Notes: generated by a model not told the origin, from the sequence alone. A stretch of DNA of 64,000 bases from Synechococcus sp. A10-1-5-1 (GCF_023115425.1 NZ_CP096032.1:2340105-2404104), one strand, 5' to 3'; numbered from the stretch's first letter, positions 8,065-16,945 are shown. Made by a program: numbers and translations.

Positions 8065-9108
8065 ATGCAAGACGTCGTTCAGGCCTATTACGGCAAGGAA
8101 CTGCAGAGCACCGCTGATCTCAAGACCAGTGCCTGCTGCGATGCCGATGCGGTCCCGGACTGGCTCAAGCCCCTGCTAAGCCGGGTCCATCCTGAGGTGA
8201 GTAGCCGCTACTACGGCTGCGGTTTGGTCTGCCCGCCGCTGCTGGAGGGCTGCCGCGTTCTGGACCTCGGCAGCGGCAGTGGCCGCGATGTCTATCTGCT
8301 CTCGCAGTTGGTGGGGACCTCCGGTGAGGTGGTCGGGGTGGATATGACCCCTGAACAGTTGGCGGTGGCTCGGGAGTATCTCCCGTTCCACGCCGATCAA
8401 TTTGGCTATGCCAATGTCCGCTTCCTCGAGGGCCAGATCGAGCGACTGGAGGAGCTGGATCTGGAGCCCGGAAGCTTTGACGTCATCGTCAGCAACTGCG
8501 TCCTGAACCTCTCCACCGACAAGCCGGCGGTCCTTCGGGGTATTCAGCGACTGCTCAAGCCCGGCGGCGAGTTCTACTTTTCAGACGTCTACGTCGATCG
8601 ACGTTTGCCTGAGTCCGTTCAGCGCCATCCGGTGCTCTACGGCGAATGTCTGGGTGGGGCGCTCTATTGGAATGATTTCCTGCGGATGGCCCGCGGGGCG
8701 GCTTTCACGGACCCGCGCCTGGTCAGCGACCGTCCACTTGAGATCACCGAGCCCCAACTGGCGGCCCTGGTGGGTGAGGCCCGCTTCTATTCCGCGACCT
8801 ACCGGCTCTTCAACATCCCTGAACTGGAGGATGCCTGCGAAGACCACGGTCAGGCCGTCATCTACCTGGGCTCCATCGACCAAGCGCCCACGCGGCTGGA
8901 GTTCGATAAGCACCACAGCATCGAAGTCGGGAAGGTGTTCCCGGTCTGCGGCAATACCTATCGGATGCTGCAGCAGACCCGCTTCGCCCCCCACTTCCAG
9001 TTCATGGGCGATTTCGAGCGTCACTACGGCCTGTTTGAAGGCTGCGGTTCAGCCATTCCCTTTGATCAGGACCGTGCTGTGACCGGGGCGGCCGCCAGCT
9101 GCTGCTGA
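8065..9108 (+). CDS. arsM: Arsenite S-adenosylmethionine methyltransferase (ArsM)
   Basis: 347 aa from ATG 8065 (a GTG at 8044 overlapping the previous stop is an alternative). SAM-binding motif I VLDLGSGSG (about 65-73). Cysteines in the expected ArsM places: TSACC near residue 25, SNC near 143 and GEC near 194, which coordinate As(III) in the family. After the methyltransferase fold there is a C-terminal extension ending in a Cys pair (AASCC). Reaction known for the family: stepwise methylation of As(III). It is followed without a gap by the ferredoxin-MBL gene (stop TGATG start), so the two are likely co-translated. Confidence 0.85.
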   Translation: MQDVVQAYYGKELQSTADLKTSACCDADAVPDWLKPLLSRVHPEVSSRYYGCGLVCPPLLEGCRVLDLGSGSGRDVYLLSQLVGTSGEVVGVDMTPEQLAVAREYLPFHADQFGYANVRFLEGQIERLEELDLEPGSFDVIVSNCVLNLSTDKPAVLRGIQRLLKPGGEFYFSDVYVDRRLPESVQRHPVLYGECLGGALYWNDFLRMARGAAFTDPRLVSDRPLEITEPQLAALVGEARFYSATYRLFNIPELEDACEDHGQAVIYLGSIDQAPTRLEFDKHHSIEVGKVFPVCGNTYRMLQQTRFAPHFQFMGDFERHYGLFEGCGSAIPFDQDRAVTGAAASCC

Positions 9109-9977
9109 TGGCCAACGCGCCGGGTCCCTTTACCGTCAACCACCGCTGCATCGATTGCGGCACCTGTTGGCAATTCGATCCGCAGCACTTCGCCCCCACA
9201 GGCAGTCGCTCCCAGGTCATTCGCCAGCCCGAGGGAGCGGTGGAATCGCGCCAGGCCCTGCTGGCGCTGCAGGCCTGTCCGGTGGCGGCCATCGGCACGA
9301 CCGCGGAGCTGCGCCAGCAAACCCCCATCGATGGCTTCCCTGCCCTGGTCACCCGCCACGCGGCTGGTGACGTGTACTACTGCGGCTGGGCGTCGCGCCG
9401 CAGTTTTGGTGCCAGCAGTTGGCTGGTGGTCCGGCCCGAAGGCAATGTCCTGATCGACTCGCCCCGCTGGAGTGCCCCCTTGGCTCGGCGCATCTCCGCG
9501 TTGGGCGGCCTTCAAACCATGGTGTTGACCCACCGCGACGACGTGGCCGATCACCAGCGCTGGGCCAAGGCCTTTGGCTGCAGTCGTTGGATTCACCAGG
9601 CCGATGCCGATGCCGCTCCAGGGGCTGAGCATCAGGTCAGCGGTCTCACGGCCGTGGCCCTCGATGGGCCGATGCAGTTGATCCCCTGCCCCGGGCACAC
9701 GGCGGGATCCATGGCCGTCCTGCTGGGTGAGAGCCGGCAGGTGCTCTTCAGCGGTGATCACCTCTGGTGGCGTCCGGCGCAAGCGGTCGTTGTCGCTTCG
9801 GAGCGTTACTGCTGGTGGGATTTCCAGGAGCAGCTCCGCTCGGTGGAACGCTTGCAGGAGCTGGATGTGGCCTGGCTCCTTCCAGGCCACGGCCATGCCC
9901 ACTCGTTTGCGCCAGGGGAGTGGCGGTCGGCCTTAGGGCAGACCTTGGTGTTTAACCGAAGAAGCCCTTGCTGTTGA
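9108..9977 (+). CDS. Ferredoxin-like + metallo-beta-lactamase fold fusion
   Basis: 289 aa. Residues 1-75 carry CIDCGTC plus a distal ACPVAAI, a single-cluster [4Fe-4S] ferredoxin pattern. The remainder is an MBL-fold hydrolase in which the usual HxHxDH appears as THRDDVADH (about 140-148), followed by PGHTAGS, SGDHLWW and LLPGHGHAH. It ends in a Cys pair (SPCC), like ArsM upstream. Its start codon overlaps the arsM stop. Function not established; the context suggests redox or hydrolytic chemistry linked to arsenic or thiols. It overlaps the 3' end of the convergent small membrane gene by 26 bases. Confidence 0.8.
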   Translation: MANAPGPFTVNHRCIDCGTCWQFDPQHFAPTGSRSQVIRQPEGAVESRQALLALQACPVAAIGTTAELRQQTPIDGFPALVTRHAAGDVYYCGWASRRSFGASSWLVVRPEGNVLIDSPRWSAPLARRISALGGLQTMVLTHRDDVADHQRWAKAFGCSRWIHQADADAAPGAEHQVSGLTAVALDGPMQLIPCPGHTAGSMAVLLGESRQVLFSGDHLWWRPAQAVVVASERYCWWDFQEQLRSVERLQELDVAWLLPGHGHAHSFAPGEWRSALGQTLVFNRRSPCC

Positions 9978-10140
9978 GCCACAGTCCCAAGGCCAGCATC
10001 GGCACGAAGACGGCCCCAGCGATCTGAAGCTTGATGCGCATGGCCGAGGGCTCAGCTTTAGCGGGCTTGGGGGCTGGTGCTTTGGCTTTGGCTTTGCTTT
10101 TGGCCACGGTCTTGTTCAGTCTGCGAGGCCAGGTTGCCAT
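9952..10140 (-). CDS. Small Lys/Ala/Pro-rich single-span membrane protein
   Basis: 62 aa: basic low-complexity N-terminus (AKSKAKAKAPAPKPAKAEP) followed by one hydrophobic span (IAGAVFVPMLALGLWL). ATG at 10140 is preceded by AAGGA at about 8 bases, which favours it over the ATG at 10158. Orphan gene, convergent with the ferredoxin-MBL gene. Upstream, 10141-10408 holds no clear gene. Confidence 0.55.
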   Translation of the reverse strand: MATWPRRLNKTVAKSKAKAKAPAPKPAKAEPSAMRIKLQIAGAVFVPMLALGLWLNSKGFFG

Positions 10141-10408
10141 CGCTTGGGTCCTTGCCATCACTGAGGCGTTGAACTCGCTTTCTTTAGCAAGTTCCAAGAT
10201 TTGCTCTGAAGTCCTTCCTGGCCTTCGATGTTGGAGACCCGCGAATCTCGTGCCTTCGCTCTGTCACGTGATGTGCACTGACAGGGCCAGAGGCCATCGA
10301 TAGGTTGCGGCCAAGACACAGCCCAAACGGTCGAGCTGTTTTCTTGAGGAACCCTCCAGCTTGGATTCATCCATGTCGCTGTTGTTTGGCGCGTTTTAGA
10401 GATCGCTC

Positions 10409-10534
10409 ATGGAGTCCTTCGCCGGCGCGGTGGTGATTTTTGTGGTGGGCGGTGTCGTCACCTTGGCCACCACCGTGATGGTGATTCAGGGCCATCTGCA
10501 TTGGCGCGGCCGTGATCCCTGGGGGCAGGGATAA
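10409..10534 (+). CDS. Small membrane subunit preceding the symporter
   Basis: 41 aa: MESFAGAVVIFVVGGVVTLA, one hydrophobic span, then a polar tail ending RGRDPWGQG. Its stop TAA abuts GTGATG, the start of the symporter. Several sodium/solute symporters (for example ActP with YjcH, PanF with YhdT) have a small membrane partner encoded immediately upstream, so this is probably an accessory subunit. Confidence 0.6.
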   Translation: MESFAGAVVIFVVGGVVTLATTVMVIQGHLHWRGRDPWGQG

Positions 10535-10537
10535 GTG

Positions 10538-11977
10538 ATGACTTCCGGCCTCACTTTTGCGGTGCAGCCCTTCTTGGCCCCAGGTATTGCCTGGGCCCTT
10601 GTGGTCATCTTTTCGGTGCTCTGGATTGCCCTCGGGGTCTCCTGGGGACGGCGTGGTTCAGGTGATGCCGATGACTACATGCTGGCCGGCCGCAACATCG
10701 GTTTGGCCCTGAGCACGGCCACCTTGATGGCCTCCTGGGTGACTGGTAACACCACCTTGTTGGCGCCGGAGTTTGGTTACCGGAACGGCCTCTGGGGGAT
10801 GTTCAGTTACGCCCTGGCCGGTCTGGGCTTGGTCTTGTTCGCGCCGTTGGCCCTGCGGATCAAAACCCTGATGCCCAAGGGGCGCACCAGCGGCGATTTC
10901 ATTCGCCTGCGCTACGGCCGCGCGGCCTGGTGGGTCTTCATGGTGATCACCGCGATCTACACCCTGGGCTTCCTGATGACCCAGGCGATGGGGGCCGGGA
11001 TTCTGCTGGAGGCCCTCTCGGGTTTCGACTACCGCCTGGGGATGGTTCTGGTGATTGGTGTTTCCACGATCTACACCCTCTATGGCGGCATGCGCGCTGT
11101 GGTGGGAACCGACTTCATTCAATCCCTATTGATCATGGGGCTGCTGGTCTTGGTCGCCCTGCTGGCGCTGCAGCAGTTCCCGGTTTCTGAGCTCCATCGC
11201 GCCTTGGCGGCGGAACACCCGGAGCGACTGAATTTGCTCTTGCCGGCGGGTTTATTGATCGCTTGGAACTCCGCCCTTTTCTCCATGGGCGAGGTCTTTC
11301 ACAACAACATCTGGTGGTCGCGGGTTTTCTCCAGTCGCGCCTCCGTCGTCTTCACGTCATTTGTGCTGGGCGGATTGGCCTGGATGACGGTGCCGCTGGT
11401 GACCGGCTCCATTGGCCTGGTGGCCTTGGCCCAGTCGGTGGAACTGCCCCAGGTGAACATGCTCTTTCCGGTGGTGGCCTCTCAGCTCTTGGGGGCAGGG
11501 GGTGCGGCCTTGGTCTTTGTGGTGGTCTTTGCCTCGTTGACCTCCACCTTGGATTCCCTGCTGGCTTCGACGGCGGATTTGGTGGCCGAAGACGTGGTCT
11601 TCAAGCTGCTGAATCCCAACTTGAGTGATGCCCAGTTACGGCAGGCCACGCGCATGGTGGTCTTGGGCCTGGGGCTGTTGACCTTGCTCCTGTCCTGGCC
11701 GCGGCTTGATTCTTTGGCGTCGGTGCTCTTCTTCACGGGTGCCCTCGTGGCCTCCACGATTTGGCCAGTGGCCTACGGCCTGTATTGGTCCAGCGCGAAC
11801 CGTTGGGCCGCCATTGCCGCGATGGTGTCTGGCAGCGCCGTGGGTTTGGGTGCCTATTTCCTGATCGCTCCCTACTGCGCGGCTTTGCTCTCTGCAGCGG
11901 TTTCAGCAGTGGTGATGGCTGTGGGGACCCAGCTGCAGCCCGAGCGCTTCAACTGGCTCACGCTGAAGGAGGGATAG
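10538..11977 (+). CDS. Sodium:solute symporter (SSS family)
   Basis: 479 aa with about 13 hydrophobic segments. Features of the SSS family: DDYMLAGRNIGLALSTATLMASWVTGNT near the N-terminus, LYGGMRAVVGTDFIQSL mid-protein and VFASLTSTLDSLLASTADLVAEDV, the Na+-site region of TM8. The resemblance is to urea/purine-type members, but the substrate cannot be read off the sequence. The start may be GTG 10535 or ATG 10538. Flanked by two tiny membrane proteins and followed by nitrogen-metabolism enzymes, it probably imports a nitrogenous compound. Confidence 0.85.
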   Translation: MTSGLTFAVQPFLAPGIAWALVVIFSVLWIALGVSWGRRGSGDADDYMLAGRNIGLALSTATLMASWVTGNTTLLAPEFGYRNGLWGMFSYALAGLGLVLFAPLALRIKTLMPKGRTSGDFIRLRYGRAAWWVFMVITAIYTLGFLMTQAMGAGILLEALSGFDYRLGMVLVIGVSTIYTLYGGMRAVVGTDFIQSLLIMGLLVLVALLALQQFPVSELHRALAAEHPERLNLLLPAGLLIAWNSALFSMGEVFHNNIWWSRVFSSRASVVFTSFVLGGLAWMTVPLVTGSIGLVALAQSVELPQVNMLFPVVASQLLGAGGAALVFVVVFASLTSTLDSLLASTADLVAEDVVFKLLNPNLSDAQLRQATRMVVLGLGLLTLLLSWPRLDSLASVLFFTGALVASTIWPVAYGLYWSSANRWAAIAAMVSGSAVGLGAYFLIAPYCAALLSAAVSAVVMAVGTQLQPERFNWLTLKEG

Positions 11978-11980
11978 GCC

Positions 11981-12205
11981 ATGGAACGGTTCCGGATGAC
12001 AACCAGCTGGGCCCTCTCCCTTGCCGTGTTGGCCTTCCTGTTGCCCGTTGCCAGGGCCGGCGAATCGAGCGTGCCACCGCGCTGGCTTGCGGATCTGCCC
12101 TTGCTGCAGTTGCTCGTCTACGGAAGTGTTGTGGGCCTGGCCCTCTCGGTGCTGATCCTGTTGATCATTTGGTGGAAAGAGTGGAGGCGCGGTGATGTTT
12201 GGTAG
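11981..12205 (+). CDS. Small two-span membrane protein downstream of the symporter
   Basis: 74 aa: a signal-like first hydrophobic stretch (ALSLAVLAFLLPVARA), a short extracytoplasmic segment, and a second span (LLVYGSVVGLALSVLILLIIWW) ending WKEWRRGDVW. Only 3 bases separate it from the symporter stop, so the three form a transporter operon. Probably an accessory subunit; no family recognised. Confidence 0.6.
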   Translation: MERFRMTTSWALSLAVLAFLLPVARAGESSVPPRWLADLPLLQLLVYGSVVGLALSVLILLIIWWKEWRRGDVW

Positions 12206-12248
12206 CACCTTCCTTTTGACCTCCGGCTGCAACTCAACCCTTAATTGC

Positions 12249-12262
12249 GTAGTAATCGCTAC
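12249..12262 (+). promoter_or_regulatory. NtcA-binding site (GTA-N8-TAC)
   Basis: GTAGTAATCGCTAC matches the NtcA consensus GTA-N8-TAC exactly. It stands 133 bases before the carbamoyltransferase ATG, in the 190-base gap after the transporter genes. A TTGAAT at 12288-12293, about 26 bases downstream, is a weak -10 candidate. NtcA is the cyanobacterial nitrogen regulator responding to 2-oxoglutarate; this suggests nitrogen control of the enzymes downstream. Confidence 0.6.
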
Positions 12263-12394
12263 ACAAAAGGCCTCCGTTTTAAGCCTCTTGAATTTGAAGA
12301 AAGTGATGTGGCAGGGTGGATTTTGGATTGAGACTCAGTGCGACCAACTCCGCTGTGCTGCTTTGCGGCAGTGGGCCTGGGTCCCCTAATCGCT

Positions 12395-13513
12395 ATGACG
12401 ACACTCTCTTCCCTCACGACGAGCGCCGGCGTCGACGCATCCATGCGTTTTGAGCCCATGGGTCCGGATGTGTTCGGCGCGGCCTCACCCCAGGCGCTGT
12501 TGGGGGCGATTCAAGAGGACGGCGAGGCACTCCAGGACCTGGTGGGTCAGCACGTGATCTCGATCCAGCCCTTCCAGCCCGAGACCCTGCTGCAACTGTT
12601 TCGTTTGGCGGCCAAGTTCGAGAGCAATCCCGACCGTTACACGGCCCACAACACGCCGCTGAAGGGAAAGATCCTGATTAACGCCTTCTACGAGCCCAGC
12701 ACCCGCACGCGCTTGTCCTTTGACAGCGCCTGGCACCGGCTCGGCGGTGACTCGATCAACATCACCGACAGGGCTACCACCGGGTTGGCGAAGGGGGAGT
12801 CCTTAGAAGACGTCGCCCACATGTTCAACAACTACGGCGATTGCATCGTTCTGCGGGACAACGACTCCCAGGCCATCTATTCGATGACCGACACCCTGCG
12901 GATCCCGATCATCAACGCCGGCAATGGGATTGATGAACATCCCACCCAGGCCATGGCCGACCTTTACACGATTCTCAAGTGGCGTCCGGCCTTGGCGGCC
13001 CCTGAGGTCCCCGCTGATCAGCGGGCGCGTATTGGCGTGGTTGGCATCCCCAGCCGAATGCGCACGGTGCGATCGCTCCTGCGGATCCTCTCCAAATTCC
13101 CGCAGATGGTGGAGGAGTTGGTCCTCATCCACGACCCGGCCAAGAATGCCACCGATGAGTTGTTTGATCCCGGGCAACTGGAGGAGCTGCAGCAGGCGGG
13201 GCTGAAGGTGCGCTGGTCCGGGGACCTGCAGGCCGAGATCCCAGGGCTGGATGTCATCTACATCAATGCCATCGCCTGGGTGGGGGATAGCTACGAGGTG
13301 CACGGCAATGCCTTCCGGCTGACTCGGGATCTGCCCTACAAGCCAGACGCCATCGTTCTGCATCCCCTGGCTCGAGGGCCGGAGCTCAGCACCTGCCTCG
13401 ATGACACCCCCCACAACTGGTACTTCAGTCAGGCCCGGGGAGCGGTCTTTTTGCGGATGGCGCTGCTCACCTGCATGGTGGGCCGCACCAACCGGGTCAT
13501 GGATGTGATCTGA
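12395..13513 (+). CDS. Aspartate carbamoyltransferase-like enzyme
   Basis: 372 aa from ATG 12395. Carbamoyl-phosphate motif EPSTRTRLSF (about 99), catalytic HPTQAMAD (about 182) and HPLARGPEL (about 323) followed by YFSQARGAVFLRMALL, which resembles PyrB more than ornithine carbamoyltransferase. It is longer than typical PyrB and sits in an NtcA-linked cluster with an asparagine synthetase and an N-carbamoyl hydrolase, so it may be a specialised paralogue rather than the pyrimidine enzyme. Known chemistry: transfer of carbamoyl from carbamoyl phosphate to an amino group. The acceptor is unknown; aspartate is possible. Twelve bases separate it from the next gene. Confidence 0.8.
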   Translation: MTTLSSLTTSAGVDASMRFEPMGPDVFGAASPQALLGAIQEDGEALQDLVGQHVISIQPFQPETLLQLFRLAAKFESNPDRYTAHNTPLKGKILINAFYEPSTRTRLSFDSAWHRLGGDSINITDRATTGLAKGESLEDVAHMFNNYGDCIVLRDNDSQAIYSMTDTLRIPIINAGNGIDEHPTQAMADLYTILKWRPALAAPEVPADQRARIGVVGIPSRMRTVRSLLRILSKFPQMVEELVLIHDPAKNATDELFDPGQLEELQQAGLKVRWSGDLQAEIPGLDVIYINAIAWVGDSYEVHGNAFRLTRDLPYKPDAIVLHPLARGPELSTCLDDTPHNWYFSQARGAVFLRMALLTCMVGRTNRVMDVI

Positions 13514-13525
13514 GGAGGTACGCGC

Positions 13526-15574
13526 ATGTGTGGAATTGGTGGTGTCTTCAGCACTAGGGCGGATCAACCCGTTGATCCGCAGCTGCTGGTCAACATGGCG
13601 GCGATCCAGGAGCATCGCGGTCCTGACGGCTTTGGCTATCGCACGCTCGATGCGTCTGGGGTGGGCTTTTGCCACGCCCGCCTCTCGATCATTGATCTCA
13701 ACGAGACCAGGGCGCGCCAACCGTTCCTGAGCGGAGAGCCGGGGTCGGGAGCGCGGGTCTTGATGGCCCACAACGGCGAGTTCTATGACTTTCAGCGGAT
13801 TCGCGCCGATCTGACGGCCCGCGGCGTTCGCTTCAGCAGCAAGAGCGATTCCGAGATCCTGCTGCGCCTCTATCAACAGCAGGGTTTAAAGGCGACCCTG
13901 CCTCAACTCCGGGGTGAGTTCGCCTTCGCGATCTACGACGAAGCCGGTGATGTTTTGCATCTGGTCCGGGATCGCTTCGGCATCAAGCCCCAGTACTGGA
14001 CGATGACACCCCAGGGCTTGGTCTTCGGCTCCGAGTTGAAGGTGCTGTTTGCCCATCCGGCGGTGGAGCGCCGCTTCACCTCGGAAGGGCTCTTCCACCA
14101 GTTGATGCAAACGATGGTCCCCGGGACCACGGCCTTTGAAGGGATTCACCAGGTGCCGCCTGGCCACGGCATCAGCGTGCGCCGCCGGAACGGCAGTCTC
14201 CAGGTCGAGACGTGGAAGTACTGGGATATGGACTTCCCGCGCCAGGGCGAGCGGGACAGCACCAGGAGCGAGGCCGATCACATTGAGGCGATTCGCGCGG
14301 CGCTGCTGGAAGCAGTGGAGCTGCGGATGGTCGCCGATGTGCCGGTGGGTTGTTACCTCTCCGGGGGCATCGACAGTTGCTCCATCCTCGGGCTGGCCGC
14401 CGCCGTGAGCCAGAGCCCGGTGAAGGCCTTCACCATTGGTTTCGACGACGCCCGCTACGACGAGTCGCCGATTGCTAAGGAGATGGCCGAGGCCACTGCG
14501 GCCGAGCAGGACGTCATGCGTCTGTCGGGCAAGGAGCTCTACGGCTGGATGGAGCGCACCCTCTGGCACACCGAGCGCACGATCTACAACACCTTGGCGG
14601 TGGCGAAATTCCTGATGAGCCGCCACGTCAACCAGGTCAACTACAAGGTGGTGATGACCGGGGAGGGCTCCGATGAGCTCTTTGGTGGCTACCCGGCGTT
14701 CCGCCGCGACATGTTTCTGCATGGTCTGCAGGACCTGCCTAAGCAGGAGCGCAAAGTCTGGGAAGGCCTGTTGCAGCAGTCCAATGCTCTGGTGCAGGGG
14801 GCGATGTTGGCGGCGGATCAAGTGGATGATCCGGACCTCGATGCGGTTGTGGGTTTCACCCCCAGTTGTCTCCAACCGTGGTTGGCCTGTGCGCCGCTGG
14901 TGCCGGCCCTGCTGGCGGACGCCCATCGCCAGGCCCTCAGCGGCTATTCCCCGGGCAAGGCCATCGCCAAGACCCTGGATCCCGAACAACTGGAGGGACG
15001 CCACGCCCTCGACAAGGCCCAGTACGTCTGGATCAAGACGATGTTGGAGGGCCAAATCCTGACCTGGGGCGGTGACCGGGTGGACATGGCCAACTCCATG
15101 GAGGCCCGTCCGGCTTTCTTGGATCACCACCTCGCCGCAGCGGCGGTTCAGGTGCCGCCGGAGTTACGGATCAAGGGCAAGACGGAGAAGTACGTCCTGC
15201 GCGAAGCCATGGCCGGCTTGCTGCCGGAGGTGCTCTACAAACGCGAAAAATTCGCCTTCATGGCTCCGCCGGCCCACACCGAGCCCGAGAAGTGGGAGCA
15301 GATGAAGCAGTTGGCCAATGACTACCTCAGCGATGAGGCGATCGAGGCCGCGGGACTACTCAGCGTCGAGGGTGTTCGGGCCCTCTTCGCCCGCCATGAC
15401 GACCCGTCGACGACCGATGCCGACCGGGTACAGATGGACGCAATGATCAACCACCTTCTCGGGGTGCAGATGCTGCACCGGATGTTCATTGCCGCGGATG
15501 TACCGGCCCAGGCCCGGGCCAAGGCCGATGCCCTCGGCTGGCACCCAGCTCGGGAGGCTGCGGTCGTTTGCTGA
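13526..15574 (+). CDS. asnB: Asparagine synthetase-type amidotransferase
   Basis: 682 aa. Begins MCGIGGVF with the N-terminal nucleophile Cys2 of class II glutamine amidotransferases; RLSIIDL and NGEFYD follow. The synthetase half has the pyrophosphate loop SGGIDS (about 278) and GEGSDELFGGYPAFR. GAGGAGG precedes the ATG. Family reaction: ATP-dependent amidation of a carboxylate using glutamine. It is longer than housekeeping AsnB of about 550 aa and in a cluster that could act on a carbamoylated or related substrate, so asparagine formation is likely but not certain. Confidence 0.85.
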   Translation: MCGIGGVFSTRADQPVDPQLLVNMAAIQEHRGPDGFGYRTLDASGVGFCHARLSIIDLNETRARQPFLSGEPGSGARVLMAHNGEFYDFQRIRADLTARGVRFSSKSDSEILLRLYQQQGLKATLPQLRGEFAFAIYDEAGDVLHLVRDRFGIKPQYWTMTPQGLVFGSELKVLFAHPAVERRFTSEGLFHQLMQTMVPGTTAFEGIHQVPPGHGISVRRRNGSLQVETWKYWDMDFPRQGERDSTRSEADHIEAIRAALLEAVELRMVADVPVGCYLSGGIDSCSILGLAAAVSQSPVKAFTIGFDDARYDESPIAKEMAEATAAEQDVMRLSGKELYGWMERTLWHTERTIYNTLAVAKFLMSRHVNQVNYKVVMTGEGSDELFGGYPAFRRDMFLHGLQDLPKQERKVWEGLLQQSNALVQGAMLAADQVDDPDLDAVVGFTPSCLQPWLACAPLVPALLADAHRQALSGYSPGKAIAKTLDPEQLEGRHALDKAQYVWIKTMLEGQILTWGGDRVDMANSMEARPAFLDHHLAAAAVQVPPELRIKGKTEKYVLREAMAGLLPEVLYKREKFAFMAPPAHTEPEKWEQMKQLANDYLSDEAIEAAGLLSVEGVRALFARHDDPSTTDADRVQMDAMINHLLGVQMLHRMFIAADVPAQARAKADALGWHPAREAAVVC

Positions 15575-15581
15575 CGTTCAT

Positions 15582-15607
15582 CCCGTAACGGTCACAACCG
15601 TTACGGG
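15582..15607. repeat. Perfect 11-bp inverted repeat between asnB and the hydrolase
   Basis: CCCGTAACGGT and ACCGTTACGGG separated by CACA, starting 8 bases after the asnB stop. There is no T-run after it, so it is not a standard terminator. It could be a regulator operator or an mRNA-stabilising hairpin that sets expression ratios between asnB and the gene downstream. Confidence 0.5.
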
Positions 15608-15664
15608 GCCTCTGGGACCTCTCCTGGATGGTGGGGATGCTCTTTTGAACGGAAAGGTCTCCGG

Positions 15665-16945
15665 TTGGTTCTCTCTGCCCCGGGCTTAGACACCCTCGTC
15701 ACCACCCAACAGCGGCGGCCTACTCCAAATGCCATGCGACTGCTGGCGTCCTTGGAGGCCATGGCGGAGGTGGGACTGCAGCCTGATGGTTCGATTTGCC
15801 GTCGCGGCTTCAGTGCAGAAGATCGCCAGGGCCGCGAACGGCTGAGCGAGTGGATGATCGATGCAGGCTTGAGCCTGCGGATCGATGCCGCTGGAAATCT
15901 GATTGGCCGGCTTGAGGGCCTGGATCCAAGCCTCCCGGCTCTGGTCACCGGCTCACACCTCGACACCGTTCCAACGGGGGGCCGCTACGACGGCACCCTC
16001 GGCGTCTTGGCGGGCTTGGAGTTGGTTCGCTCTCTTCAGGATGCTTCGCTTCGCCTCCGGCATCCCTTTGAGTTGATCGTCTTTGCCGACGAGGAGTCCA
16101 CGATGGTGGGCTGCAAGGGGATGGCCGGCACCGCTAGCGGTGATCCCAGCGATTACGCCACCAGCAACGGTGAGCCGATCCAGCGGAACCTGGCCCGTCT
16201 GGGGGGGGATTGGGAACGGCTTGCCAGCGCCGCCCGCAGTGATGACGCGATTGCAGCTTTTGTCGAACTGCATGTGGAGCAGGGGGCCGTGCTCGAGCGG
16301 CGTGGGGACAGCATTGGTGTTGTCCAGGGCGTTGTTGGACAACGGCGTTTCACGATTCGGGTGAGCGGCCAGGCCAACCATGCGGGCACCACGCCGATGG
16401 ATCAGCGTCAGGACGCCCTAGTGGCTGCTTCCCAGGTGGTCTTGGCTGTTCAGGCCCTGGCCCTGGAGCATCCCGGTGATCCCGTGGCCACGGTTGGCAA
16501 GTTTGAGGTCTGGCCGAATGCCGCCAATGTCGTTCCCGGCGAGGTGCAGTGCAGCGTCGATCTGCGTGATCTGGATCCCGAGGTGTTGTCCTCTTTGACG
16601 GCAGAGCTCCAGCGGCGCCTTGCCTTCATCGCTGAGGCGACCGCTTGCAGTGTGACGATGGACCCTCAGTTTTCCGTCGACCCCACTCCGGCTGCCCCGG
16701 TGCTGATGGACGCGATTGCCGACGCGGCCCGAGAACTGGGCCTCTCCCACAGCCCGCTGCCCAGTCGTGCCAGCCATGACGCCCAAGAACTCGGCCGGCG
16801 TTGGCCAATGGGCATGGTCTTTGTCCCCAGCCATCGGGGACTCAGCCATTCCTCGGCGGAATACACCAGCCTTGAGCAGTGCGTGGCCGGGACATCGGTG
16901 CTGCTTTCGGCGTTCCTGCGACTCGACGCGCAGCTTCAGGGATGA
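15665..16945 (+). CDS. M20-family N-carbamoyl-L-amino acid/ureido hydrolase
   Basis: 426 aa, close to the usual length for the hydantoinase/carbamoylase family (AmaB, beta-ureidopropionase, allantoate amidohydrolase). Metal-site motifs: GSHLDTVPTGGRYDG (about 96), FADEES (about 140), HVEQG (about 202) and NHAGTTPMDQR (about 238). The TTG start at 15665 has AAAGG at 8 bases; the first in-frame ATG (15734) would clip the conserved N-terminus. Family chemistry: release of CO2 and NH3 from an N-carbamoyl group. The substrate is undecided between carbamoyl amino acids, ureidopropionate and allantoate. Coupled by ATGA to the DUF1028 gene. Confidence 0.85.
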   Translation: MVLSAPGLDTLVTTQQRRPTPNAMRLLASLEAMAEVGLQPDGSICRRGFSAEDRQGRERLSEWMIDAGLSLRIDAAGNLIGRLEGLDPSLPALVTGSHLDTVPTGGRYDGTLGVLAGLELVRSLQDASLRLRHPFELIVFADEESTMVGCKGMAGTASGDPSDYATSNGEPIQRNLARLGGDWERLASAARSDDAIAAFVELHVEQGAVLERRGDSIGVVQGVVGQRRFTIRVSGQANHAGTTPMDQRQDALVAASQVVLAVQALALEHPGDPVATVGKFEVWPNAANVVPGEVQCSVDLRDLDPEVLSSLTAELQRRLAFIAEATACSVTMDPQFSVDPTPAAPVLMDAIADAARELGLSHSPLPSRASHDAQELGRRWPMGMVFVPSHRGLSHSSAEYTSLEQCVAGTSVLLSAFLRLDAQLQG

